A DNA stretch of 11,995 nt from an uncultured Erysipelotrichaceae bacterium (GTDB taxonomy: Bacteria; Bacillota_I; Bacilli_A; RF39; UBA660): contig CACZQZ010000078.1 in NCBI GenBank assembly GCA_902783405.1, positions 1 through 11,995 of the forward strand, read 5' to 3'. The notes under the pieces are model-generated. The model was not told the origin of the DNA. It saw nothing but the letters and a program-made list of their open reading frames with translations, and made no database searches. Every line of letters begins with the position of its first letter. The first letter of the stretch is position 1. Made by a program: the position numbers and the translations under genes. Positions 1-6,794 of the stretch are shown here, piece by piece.

Positions 1-2344
1 AATTGATGTCTTCCCATTTCCAATTTTGTATTTCTTCCATATCTACACCATAATCTCTAATATAACTATTATGTTCAATGATTTTTTTCTTCATAAGTTC
101 TCTTAAATAAACTCCTTTACTTCCAAGTTGAGGTAAATTATCAATAACGTCAATTACTAAATGAAAGCGATCAATTTTATTTTGTACTCTCATGTCAAAT
201 GGAGTTGTTATAGTTCCTTCTTCTTCATAACCATGAACATGAATATTGTGATTATGTCTTAGATATGTTAATTCATGAATAAGTGTAGGATAACCATGAT
301 ATGCAAAGATAATTGGTTTATCTTTAGTAAATAATAAATCATATTCGATATCACTTAAAGCATGAGGATGTTTTTGTGGAGACTCTAATTTCATTAAATC
401 AACCACATTAATACATCTTACTTTTATATCTGGTAAATATTTATGTAAAATCGATATGGCAGCTAAAGTTTCAACCGTTGGTGTATCACCACATGCTGCC
501 ATAATGACATCTGGATTATCTTCTTCATCATTACTAGCCCATTTCCAAATACCAATACCCTTTGTACAGTGTTCTATAGCTTCTTCCATAGAAAGCCACT
601 GATAACTAGGATGTTTAGAAGCCACGATAACATTCACATAATTTTGACTTTTAATACAGTGATCAAAGCATGATAATAAAGAGTTTGTATCTGGTGGCAA
701 ATACATTCTAACAACATCTGCTTTTTTATTAGCGATATGATCTAAAAATCCTGGATCTTGATGTGTAAAACCATTATGATCTTGTTGCCATACATTTGAA
801 GTTAATAGTAGGTTCAAAGACGCAATATCGCTTCTCCATGGAATTTGATTACAAACTTTAAGCCATTTTGCATGCTGGCTGACCATAGAATCGATAATTC
901 TAATAAAAGCTTCATAGCTAGCAAAAAATCCATGTCTACCAGTAAGTAGGTATCCTTCTAGCCATCCTTCACACATATGTTCAGAAAGGTAAGAATCCAT
1001 AATACAACCTTCTTTATCTAAATATTCATCTGTATCATATTTTGTAGCTTGCCAATTTCGATTAGAAGTTTCAAAAATCTTATACAATCTATTTGACATT
1101 GTCTCATCTGGTCCAAATACTCTAAAATTATTTGGATTATTTTTTATAATATCTCTTATATAGCCACTAAGTTCAAGCATATCCTGTGTTTTAAGATTGC
1201 CATGTCCTTTCGTATCAAAAGCATATGTCCTAAAATCAGGTAACACTAATCTCTTCAATAAAAGTCCACCATTCGTATGAATATTAGATCCCATTCTCCT
1301 ATTACCTTTAGGTAAAAAATCTTTTAAATCTTGTCTCAAAGTTCCATTTTTATCAAATAGTTCTTCTGGATGATAACTTTTAAGCCATTTTTCAAGTTCT
1401 TTTATATGAGAATCATTTTCCATAGAAAGAGGAACTTGATGAGATCTAAATGAACCTTCCATTTGTTTTTTTTCTACAAATTTAGGTCCAGTCCATCCTT
1501 TAGGTGTTTTTAAAATAATCATTGGCCATATTGGTCTATCATTATTATTCCCTTCTCTAGCATCTTTTTGTATTCTTTTTATTTTTTGAATAACTTTATC
1601 CATCGTTTCCATCATAGCCTCATGCATTTCCATAGGATCTGATCCTTCTACAATGAAAGGTTCCCATCCACATCCTTGAAAGAAATTAATGCATTCTAAT
1701 AAACTAATTCTAGAAAAAACAGTAGGATTACTAATTTTATATCCATTTAAATGTAATATTGGTAAAACAGCTCCATCTATTTTAGGATTTAAAAATTTAT
1801 TTCCATGCCAAGATGTAGCTAGTGGTCCGGTTTCAGCTTCTCCATCTCCAACCACACAAGTAGCAATTAAATCTGGATTATCAAAAACAGCTCCAAAGGC
1901 ATGAGAAAGACTATATCCAAGTTCTCCACCCTCATGAATAGAACCTGGTACTTCTGGGGCTACATGACTAGATACTCCTCCTGGAAAAGAAAATTGTTTA
2001 AATAGTTTTTTCATTCCTTCTTCATCTTGACTAATATCTGGATATTTTTCAGAATAACTACCTTCTAAATAAGTATTAGCAATCATGAAGTTTCCACCAT
2101 GACCTGGACCAGATACGTATATCATATCTAAATCATATTTTTTAATAACATAGTTTAAATGTGTATAAATAAAATTTTGTCCTGGAACAGTTCCCCAGTG
2201 ACCAACAATTTTCTTCTTAATATGTTCTCTTTTTAAAGGCTTTTTAAGTAATGGATTATCGAGTAAATATAATTGTCCTAAAGATAGATAATTAGCTGCT
2301 CTAAAATATTCATCCATTTTCTTTATCGTTTCTTCTTTAGTCAT
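1..2344 (-). CDS. xfp: Xylulose-5-phosphate/fructose-6-phosphate phosphoketolase (3' end cut by window edge)
   Basis: This thiamine-diphosphate enzyme of the cytoplasm splits xylulose 5-phosphate (and often fructose 6-phosphate) with phosphate into acetyl phosphate plus a sugar phosphate, the key step of heterofermentative and bifid-type sugar catabolism. The reading frame is open for 781 codons from ATG 2344 to the left edge. The family signatures are present: GHWGTVPGQNF (about residues 48-58), EGGELGY (138-144) followed by GDGEAETGP (166-174), LHLNGYKI (198-205), a DHNGFTHQDPG stretch near 520-535 and EEGTITTPFDM near 712. The last visible residues, NWKWEDIN, resemble the usual family C-terminus, so with a family length near 790-820 only a few codons should be missing. 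It has its own promoter and a GAGGGG Shine-Dalgarno, and is separated from htrA by a terminator, so it is probably a single-gene unit or the head of one. The family call is very secure; substrate preference cannot be read from sequence. Confidence 0.97.
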   Translation of the reverse strand, partial: MTKEETIKKMDEYFRAANYLSLGQLYLLDNPLLKKPLKREHIKKKIVGHWGTVPGQNFIYTHLNYVIKKYDLDMIYVSGPGHGGNFMIANTYLEGSYSEKYPDISQDEEGMKKLFKQFSFPGGVSSHVAPEVPGSIHEGGELGYSLSHAFGAVFDNPDLIATCVVGDGEAETGPLATSWHGNKFLNPKIDGAVLPILHLNGYKISNPTVFSRISLLECINFFQGCGWEPFIVEGSDPMEMHEAMMETMDKVIQKIKRIQKDAREGNNNDRPIWPMIILKTPKGWTGPKFVEKKQMEGSFRSHQVPLSMENDSHIKELEKWLKSYHPEELFDKNGTLRQDLKDFLPKGNRRMGSNIHTNGGLLLKRLVLPDFRTYAFDTKGHGNLKTQDMLELSGYIRDIIKNNPNNFRVFGPDETMSNRLYKIFETSNRNWQATKYDTDEYLDKEGCIMDSYLSEHMCEGWLEGYLLTGRHGFFASYEAFIRIIDSMVSQHAKWLKVCNQIPWRSDIASLNLLLTSNVWQQDHNGFTHQDPGFLDHIANKKADVVRMYLPPDTNSLLSCFDHCIKSQNYVNVIVASKHPSYQWLSMEEAIEHCTKGIGIWKWASNDEEDNPDVIMAACGDTPTVETLAAISILHKYLPDIKVRCINVVDLMKLESPQKHPHALSDIEYDLLFTKDKPIIFAYHGYPTLIHELTYLRHNHNIHVHGYEEEGTITTPFDMRVQNKIDRFHLVIDVIDNLPQLGSKGVYLRELMKKKIIEHNSYIRDYGVDMEEIQNWKWEDIN

Positions 2345-2362
2345 AAAATTCCCCTCTATTCT

Positions 2363-2402
2363 TATTTTTATTATATCATTCTATTAAAAAAATAGAAACA
2401 AA
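2363..2402 (-). promoter_or_regulatory. Promoter of the phosphoketolase gene
   Basis: The minus strand carries TATAAT (2375-2370) directly preceded by TGA, a perfect extended -10 (TGnTATAAT). The -35 at a 17-bp spacing is poor (TTTCTA), as is common when the -10 is extended. Transcription would begin near 2363, about 19 nt before the ATG. A short inverted repeat, CTATT(5)AATAG at 2381-2395, lies between the -35 and -10 and could be an operator or chance in AT-rich DNA. Confidence 0.65.
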
Positions 2403-2406
2403 AAAA

Positions 2407-2431
2407 TGAAAAAAAGAGATTAACTCTCTTT
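2407..2431 (-). terminator. Rho-independent terminator of the Abi-htrA unit
   Basis: On the minus strand a 7-bp stem AAAGAGA / TCTCTTT with a 5-nt loop is followed by a T-tract. The left arm and loop include the last two codons and the TAA stop of htrA, so the hairpin starts inside the coding region. It separates htrA from the phosphoketolase promoter just downstream. Confidence 0.8.
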
Positions 2432-3493
2432 ATTTAAATGAATGGTTACTGTTTTAGTGTTTTTTCCTCTTATATATTTCATTTCTACTTTATCTCCTAC
2501 ATTATATTTATAAAGTATAGATCTAAATGCAGAAATACTTGTGATTTTTTTACCACCGAATTCAGTAACGACATCTCCCGATTTAAGTCCAATATCAGAT
2601 GCTGGTGAATCTTTTTCAACAGATACAATGACTACACCTTCTTTAATAGATGAATCAATATCAATTCCATTTCTATATAGATAATATGCATTTGATAATT
2701 CTGATAATGTTACACCAACATATGGTCTTACAATTTTTTCTCCATTTTCTATTTTTTCAGCAGTTGATTTAGCAAGCTCTACTGGGATAGAAAATCCCAT
2801 TCCTTCGATTTCATCTTTAACAAATTTCATAGAATTAACGCCAATAACTTGACCTGCCATATTCACAAGTGGTCCACCACTATTTCCAGGATTCATAGCA
2901 GCATCAGTTTGAAGTAATTCCATTACGAAACTTCCAGAATCAATATTTCTATTTTTTCCAGATAGAATACCTTTCGTAACAGTTCCCATATATTTTTCAC
3001 CCAAAGGAGAACCAACAGTAAATACCGTATCTCCAATTTCTGATGCAGTACTATCGCCGAGAACTGCTACCTCAATTACTGCTTTTTCATCTATTGTTAA
3101 AACAGCAATATCAGAGAATTCATCTCCGCCTAATACTTTAGCATCAATCTCATTTCCATTGATATCTTTTACTTTTACTGAAGTTGCATCATCGACAACA
3201 TGTTCGTTGGTCATAACATAACCATATTTATCATCTTTTTTATATACAAATCCAGTTCCTGTTGAAGAAAGAGTACCATTTTTATATGATTGAACTAATA
3301 CAACTGAATCATATACTTTTTCAATAGCTCCCTTTAAATCATTTTCTTCTTTTACACTTACTGTAGCAGTAGATGTTGAACTTGTTTTAACTTCTTCCTT
3401 AACTGGAAAATACCTATATACACCAATGGTGCCCATAATTCCAACAAAGAAAGCGATAATAACAGCAAAAGCTGCAAATATTTTTTCTTTCAT
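2420..3493 (-). CDS. Membrane-anchored trypsin-like serine protease with PDZ domain (HtrA/DegP-like)
   Basis: HtrA proteases degrade or refold damaged proteins outside the membrane. The 357-residue product has a short cytoplasmic start, one membrane segment (about residues 5-25), a Ser/Thr/Lys-rich linker (31-52), a trypsin-like domain (about 55-250) and one C-terminal PDZ domain (about 257-355). The catalytic triad is visible: His98 in TNEHVV, Asp128 in SDIAVL and Ser205 in NPGNSGGPLV. The layout and length match Gram-positive HtrA/YkdA-type proteins, which are around 350-450 residues; the cytoplasmic tail is very short. The start is supported by GGAGG six bases before ATG. It begins 11 bases after the stop of the Abi-type gene, so the two are probably on one transcript, and a terminator overlaps its stop codon. 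I leave the symbol empty because bacteria have several htrA paralogues. Confidence 0.96.
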   Translation of the reverse strand: MKEKIFAAFAVIIAFFVGIMGTIGVYRYFPVKEEVKTSSTSTATVSVKEENDLKGAIEKVYDSVVLVQSYKNGTLSSTGTGFVYKKDDKYGYVMTNEHVVDDATSVKVKDINGNEIDAKVLGGDEFSDIAVLTIDEKAVIEVAVLGDSTASEIGDTVFTVGSPLGEKYMGTVTKGILSGKNRNIDSGSFVMELLQTDAAMNPGNSGGPLVNMAGQVIGVNSMKFVKDEIEGMGFSIPVELAKSTAEKIENGEKIVRPYVGVTLSELSNAYYLYRNGIDIDSSIKEGVVIVSVEKDSPASDIGLKSGDVVTEFGGKKITSISAFRSILYKYNVGDKVEMKYIRGKNTKTVTIHLNKES

Positions 3494-3504
3494 CTTATTC
3501 CTCC

Positions 3505-4434
3505 TTATTCCATAATATCTCTATAATTTTCTGGGAAACCAATCTGATTTAATATGCTCATAATTGGTATAACATCGATTTTCCCTTCTAAATAATCTAT
3601 TTCATAACAAATTTCATTAAACATACATCTAAAATCATCTTTTGTAAGTAATTGCTTTAAAATGATAATAACAGCAAATAAATCATTTTTTCCATAGATG
3701 TATTCTCCTTCTTCCTGTGGTATATTTAACTTTTTATGATAAATGGTATCTCCAATAATTCTTTTTGTCTTATGATCATATAATATATCTTCATGTGCAC
3801 AAAGATTTCTAAAATTAGAAAGAATAGCTAAATAAACAGTTAAATCATCTGGTTCAACATGATAAATCTCAGCAATTTCATATTGGTCATTTGCTTTTAA
3901 TATAGAATATAGTTCAGAGATAATTCCAAATGATAAAACTTTTACCATAATCCACATTGGAATATACCCATAATTATTTGCATAATGCATAGTAGCTGTA
4001 TGATCATATACATTATTCTTTATTTGCCTTTTCATTTTATTTAAAACGTCATTTACTTGTCTTACCTTCAAATTATCCTGATTAAAGTTTTTAGAGTCTA
4101 AGTAATCTTTTTCTTTATATCCATACTTTTTAGAAAGTTGATAACTAATAATGGATTTAATATTATTTTCAACGATTAAAATATACTCAAATAAAATATT
4201 TCGAAGAGAACGGTCAAATAAAAACATAGAATAAAGTTCTTCAAAAGTGGTTCCTTCTATGAATCTATGATCTTTTTTATCTCTAAAAAACAAATGTCTA
4301 TATCCGCTTAAAAAGAAATAATTTTCTCTTAAAAGAACATCTTTAGCATAATCATAATTATTAATCGTAAGACCTTTTGCTTTTAAAATATCAACTTGTT
4401 CTTCTAATGTCTTAAATAATTTATCATTTCTCAT
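3505..4434 (-). CDS. Abi_2 (AbiD/AbiF-like) family protein, probable HEPN ribonuclease
   Basis: The 309-residue product has the hallmarks of the Abi_2 family, whose founding members (lactococcal AbiD/AbiF) abort phage infection; the family has been placed in the HEPN superfamily of RNases. Visible features are LLRENYFFLSGYR (34-46), the helix around FDRSLRN (73-79) with acidic residues to Glu89, YIPMWIMVKVLSFG (157-170), and the HEPN Rx4H motif RNLCAH with Arg209 and His214. Length is normal for the family (about 300). No signal peptide or membrane segment is evident, so it should be cytosolic. The ATG is preceded by AGGTGG at 5 nt and by an extended -10 promoter giving a leader of only about 12 nt. 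The htrA-like protease follows 11 nt downstream. The family call is strong; phage defence, RNA cleavage or a toxin role is inferred from the family and not shown here. Confidence 0.92.
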   Translation of the reverse strand: MRNDKLFKTLEEQVDILKAKGLTINNYDYAKDVLLRENYFFLSGYRHLFFRDKKDHRFIEGTTFEELYSMFLFDRSLRNILFEYILIVENNIKSIISYQLSKKYGYKEKDYLDSKNFNQDNLKVRQVNDVLNKMKRQIKNNVYDHTATMHYANNYGYIPMWIMVKVLSFGIISELYSILKANDQYEIAEIYHVEPDDLTVYLAILSNFRNLCAHEDILYDHKTKRIIGDTIYHKKLNIPQEEGEYIYGKNDLFAVIIILKQLLTKDDFRCMFNEICYEIDYLEGKIDVIPIMSILNQIGFPENYRDIME

Positions 4435-4445
4435 ATTCCCACCTA

Positions 4446-4480
4446 CTATGTATTATATCACAAATAATGTGAAAAAAATA
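4446..4480 (-). promoter_or_regulatory. Promoter of the Abi-htrA unit
   Basis: The minus strand has TATAAT (4457-4452) preceded by TGA, giving an extended -10 identical in nine bases to that of the phosphoketolase gene. The -35 at 17 bp (TATTTT) is weak. The predicted start near 4446 leaves about 12 nt of leader, which still includes the AGGTGG ribosome-binding site. Confidence 0.6.
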
Positions 4481-4494
4481 TGTTATTTTTGTGA
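4458..4494. repeat. Overlapping dyads (TCACA/TGTGA) abutting the Abi promoter -10
   Basis: TCACA (4458-4462) and TGTGA (4468-4472) form a perfect 5-bp dyad with a 5-nt spacer, and its edge supplies the TGA of the extended -10. TCACAAA (4458-4464) can instead pair with TTTGTGA (4488-4494), with TAA/TTA continuing the stem. The two pairings exclude each other. On the plus strand the longer hairpin is followed by seven T, but no plus-strand gene precedes it; on the minus strand there is no T-tract. It could be a repressor operator, a weak terminator for the amidase transcript, or an RNA fold. Confidence 0.45.
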
Positions 4495-4499
4495 TTTTT

Positions 4500-5168
4500 T
4501 TATGGACGATAGAAATAAGTAATAACACCTTTTGTAATAATATTTGATAATCTTTCTTGATAACTTTTACTCTTAAGTAAGTATCTATCATTAGGGTTAG
4601 ATAAAAACCCAGCTTCAATTAGTAATCCTGGAATATTAATTCTACGAAGCATATATAAGTTATTTATTTCTTCTGATTTTCTTGTTAAACTGATATGTTT
4701 CTTCATTTCTTTTTCTAATATTTGTGATAATTTTTTATTATTATCATGAATATCATCATAAAAAAGTTGTATTCCTCGCCACGTACTTGATGAATCTGAA
4801 TTTAGATGTATGGATAAATATAAATCGGCATTGGATTCATTAATTATTTTAACTCTTCTTGATAAATCACTACGTTTTCTATTAATTGTGTTTTTTACTG
4901 ATAAATCGTAATCTCCATATCTGGTTAAATAGACTTGTGCTCCTTTTTCTTCTAATTTTTGTTTTAAGATTTTACAAATATCTAAATTGATATTTTTCTC
5001 TTCTATATTTTTATAAATAGCACCAGGATCTATTCCTCCATGACCTGGATCTAAATAAATTACTTTTCCTGATAGTTCTAAGGAATCCTTATTTTCAGCA
5101 TGTACAAAATCTATAGAAAAAATAGTCAAAATAAGTAAAATTAAAACACATATTTTATATTGATTCAT
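4500..5168 (-). CDS. N-acetylmuramoyl-L-alanine amidase (Amidase_3, CwlD-like)
   Basis: This zinc amidase cuts the bond between N-acetylmuramic acid and L-alanine in peptidoglycan, acting outside the membrane. The 222-residue product begins with a signal peptide or N-terminal anchor (hydrophobic about 7-20, possible cleavage after VHA at 24) followed by one Amidase_3 domain to the end. Zinc ligands are His43 in LDPGHGG, Glu57 in the EEKNINL segment and His121 in LSIHLNS; Glu185 in LLIEAGFLSNP is the usual catalytic acid. There is no cell-wall-binding repeat. The single-domain layout and size are like CwlD, which makes muramic delta-lactam in spore cortex, but nothing else here shows sporulation, so the specific role is open. 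The start is backed by AGGTGAT three nt before ATG. It lies 62 nt after the pseudouridine synthase with no clear terminator and no convincing promoter between them, so it may share that transcript. Confidence 0.94.
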   Translation of the reverse strand: MNQYKICVLILLILTIFSIDFVHAENKDSLELSGKVIYLDPGHGGIDPGAIYKNIEEKNINLDICKILKQKLEEKGAQVYLTRYGDYDLSVKNTINRKRSDLSRRVKIINESNADLYLSIHLNSDSSSTWRGIQLFYDDIHDNNKKLSQILEKEMKKHISLTRKSEEINNLYMLRRINIPGLLIEAGFLSNPNDRYLLKSKSYQERLSNIITKGVITYFYRP

Positions 5169-5230
5169 ATAATCACCTAATAAAATATATGTTTATAGTT
5201 ATAAATTATGGTTCTATTTACATTTATTTA

Positions 5231-5875
5231 CTAAAAAAGTGTAAAGGGATATCTATCTGGTTTATCTAGCGTAAATATTACTTTTTCTTTTCTAATCGGA
5301 TGATAAAAAGATAATGAGTAAGCAAATAAAGCAATTTGCTTCTTTATAGCATTTTGATTATATTTTTGATCACCATATAATGGATATCCATGATATGAAA
5401 ATTGTACTCTAATTTGATGACTTCTGCCTGTCTTTAAATTGATATCAACTAATGATAGGTTATTTTTAGATTTGATTTTTTTAAATTCTAATATAGCTTC
5501 TTTTCCATTTGGATTTACAGTCGTTATATTGTTTTTTTTATCCTTTAATAATTTATCAACATACTTACCTTTTTCTTCTATATTTCCTTCTACGACAGCG
5601 TAATATTTTTTTTCAAATTGATGAGTTTGTACTTGTTTTGATAATCTGCTTGCAGCCTTACTAGTTTTAGCAAAGACCATTACACCACCTACTGGTCTAT
5701 CTAATCTATGAATAAGTCCTAAATAAACATTTCCTTGTTTTTGATATTTTTCTTTTATGTATTCTTTTAAAATGGTTAGTAAATCTTTATCTTTAGTATT
5801 ATCTTCTTGTACTGGAATATTGATAGGTTTTTCTACTACTAAAATATGATTATCTTCATATAAAATATTAATCAC
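5231..5875 (-). CDS. RluA-family RNA pseudouridine synthase
   Basis: The enzyme isomerises specific uridines in rRNA or tRNA to pseudouridine. From GTG 5875 it is 214 residues, starting with MINILYEDNHILVVEKP, the typical opening of the RluA catalytic fold. The catalytic Asp59 sits in GLIHRLDRPVGG (53-64), and GRSHQIRVQ and YPLYGDQKY follow as expected. There is no N-terminal S4 RNA-binding domain, so it is a short, catalytic-domain-only member; the target uridine cannot be assigned. I chose GTG 5875 because AGGTGG (5885-5880) sits 4 nt upstream and the family homology begins there; an in-frame ATG at 5890 and GTG at 5899 would add 5 or 8 residues but lie at or before that ribosome site. The start overlaps the last 8 bases of the methyltransferase gene, which suggests translational coupling. 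Confidence 0.94.
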   Translation of the reverse strand: MINILYEDNHILVVEKPINIPVQEDNTKDKDLLTILKEYIKEKYQKQGNVYLGLIHRLDRPVGGVMVFAKTSKAASRLSKQVQTHQFEKKYYAVVEGNIEEKGKYVDKLLKDKKNNITTVNPNGKEAILEFKKIKSKNNLSLVDINLKTGRSHQIRVQFSYHGYPLYGDQKYNQNAIKKQIALFAYSLSFYHPIRKEKVIFTLDKPDRYPFTLF

Positions 5876-6734
5876 TTGTCCACCTACCATAAATACCACA
5901 TGGTAAATATAGATTATCTCTGGTTATTGGAAGCATTACATCGCCAGATTCTATTTTTCCATATGGATATTTTTTAAGTAATGTTGTTTTTAAAATATTA
6001 GCTAAAGCCACATGAGATATTCCTGTTGTATAAGAATTAATAGTAAAAAATAGTGGATCATCAGATAATATTTTAGAGCATTCTTCAATTAAGAAATAAA
6101 TATTCTTTTCAAATTTCCATACTTCTTTATTTGGGCCTCTTCCATAACTAGGAGGATCCATGATAATAGCATCATACTTGTTTCCTCTTCTTTCTTCTCT
6201 TTGAACAAATTTGACACAGTCATCAACAATATATCTTATTTTAGCATCAGATAGTCCAGATAAATCGCGGTTTTCTTTAGCCCATTCTGTCATTCCTTTT
6301 GAAGAATCTACTTGAACTACCTCTGCTCCTGCTTTCGCACACGCTACAGTAGCGGCTCCTGTATAGGCAAATAAATTTAATACTTTGATGGGTCTATTTG
6401 CATTTTTAATTTTTTCCATCATAAAATCCCAATTAACAGCTTGTTCTGGGAAAAGGCCAGTATGTTTAAAATTAGTTGGAGATACTTTAAATGTTAAGTC
6501 TTTATAAGATACTGTCCAGTATTCTGGTAATGTTTTATAAAATTTCCACTCTCCTCCACCTTTATTAGAACGAAAATAATGTCCATCAACATTTTTCCAT
6601 TTACTATAATCTTCTACATTCCAAATACTTTGAGGATCTGGTCTTCTCAAAATAATATCTTTCCATCTTTCTAATTTTTCACCATTACCTGCATCAATGA
6701 TTTCATAATCTTTCCATTCACTACTTATTTTCAT
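5868..6734 (-). CDS. Class I SAM-dependent methyltransferase (RlmI/RlmK-like family)
   Basis: The product resembles the PF10672-type methyltransferases related to the rRNA cytosine methylases RlmI and RlmK, and probably modifies RNA. From ATG 6734 it has 288 residues. Visible parts are an N-terminal segment with NGEKLERW (17-24) and RRPDPQSIW (30-38), a linker containing FKHTGLFPEQ (89-98), the SAM-binding motif I NLFAYTGAA (120-128), an acidic motif II VVQVDSSKG (139-147), and the catalytic or base-binding DPPSYG (193-198). No N-terminal PUA domain is present, unlike E. coli RlmI, so the symbol is left blank. AAGGAG lies 5 nt before ATG 6734; a TTG at 6752 lies upstream of that site and is unlikely to be the start. 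Its own promoter overlaps the ftsH terminator. The overlap with a pseudouridine synthase supports a job in RNA modification. Confidence 0.92.
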   Translation of the reverse strand: MKISSEWKDYEIIDAGNGEKLERWKDIILRRPDPQSIWNVEDYSKWKNVDGHYFRSNKGGGEWKFYKTLPEYWTVSYKDLTFKVSPTNFKHTGLFPEQAVNWDFMMEKIKNANRPIKVLNLFAYTGAATVACAKAGAEVVQVDSSKGMTEWAKENRDLSGLSDAKIRYIVDDCVKFVQREERRGNKYDAIIMDPPSYGRGPNKEVWKFEKNIYFLIEECSKILSDDPLFFTINSYTTGISHVALANILKTTLLKKYPYGKIESGDVMLPITRDNLYLPCGIYGRWTSD

Positions 6735-6753
6735 AGGAACTCCTTCTTTCAAC

Positions 6754-6789
6754 TATTATTAGTATAGAAAAAAAAAGACTATTTTTCAA
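6754..6789 (-). promoter_or_regulatory. Promoter of the methyltransferase-pseudouridine synthase unit
   Basis: TTGAAA (6789-6784) and TATACT (6766-6761) are separated by exactly 17 bp on the minus strand, close to the sigma-A consensus. The -35 lies in the loop of the ftsH terminator hairpin and the spacer holds that terminator's T-tract. Start near 6754 gives a leader of about 20 nt with the AAGGAG site. Confidence 0.7.
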
Positions 6790-6794
6790 GTCTT
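6768..6794 (-). terminator. Rho-independent terminator after ftsH
   Basis: The stem AAGACT / AGTCTT (6 bp, 8-nt loop) is followed by nine T on the minus strand. It starts inside the ftsH stop codon. The stem is short and has two G-C pairs, so termination may be incomplete and allow some read-through into the methyltransferase gene. Confidence 0.72.

Noticed and set aside
1689..1904. A 71-codon open frame on the plus strand
   Set aside because: It lies antisense to the conserved EGGELGY/GDGEAETGP part of the phosphoketolase, has no ribosome site, and looks like a shadow of that gene.
4424..4618. A 64-codon minus-strand frame bridging the amidase end and the Abi start
   Set aside because: It is in the wrong frame for both flanking genes, spans the Abi promoter and dyads, and has no family resemblance.
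5169..5230. A separate promoter for the amidase gene
   Set aside because: TATAAC and TATAAA are present, but no hexamer at 16-18 bp resembles a -35 and no TGn precedes either; AT-rich chance is enough.
5870..5899. A longer start (GTG 5899 or ATG 5890) for the pseudouridine synthase
   Set aside because: The extra residues are not family-like and the AGGTGG site lies downstream of these codons.
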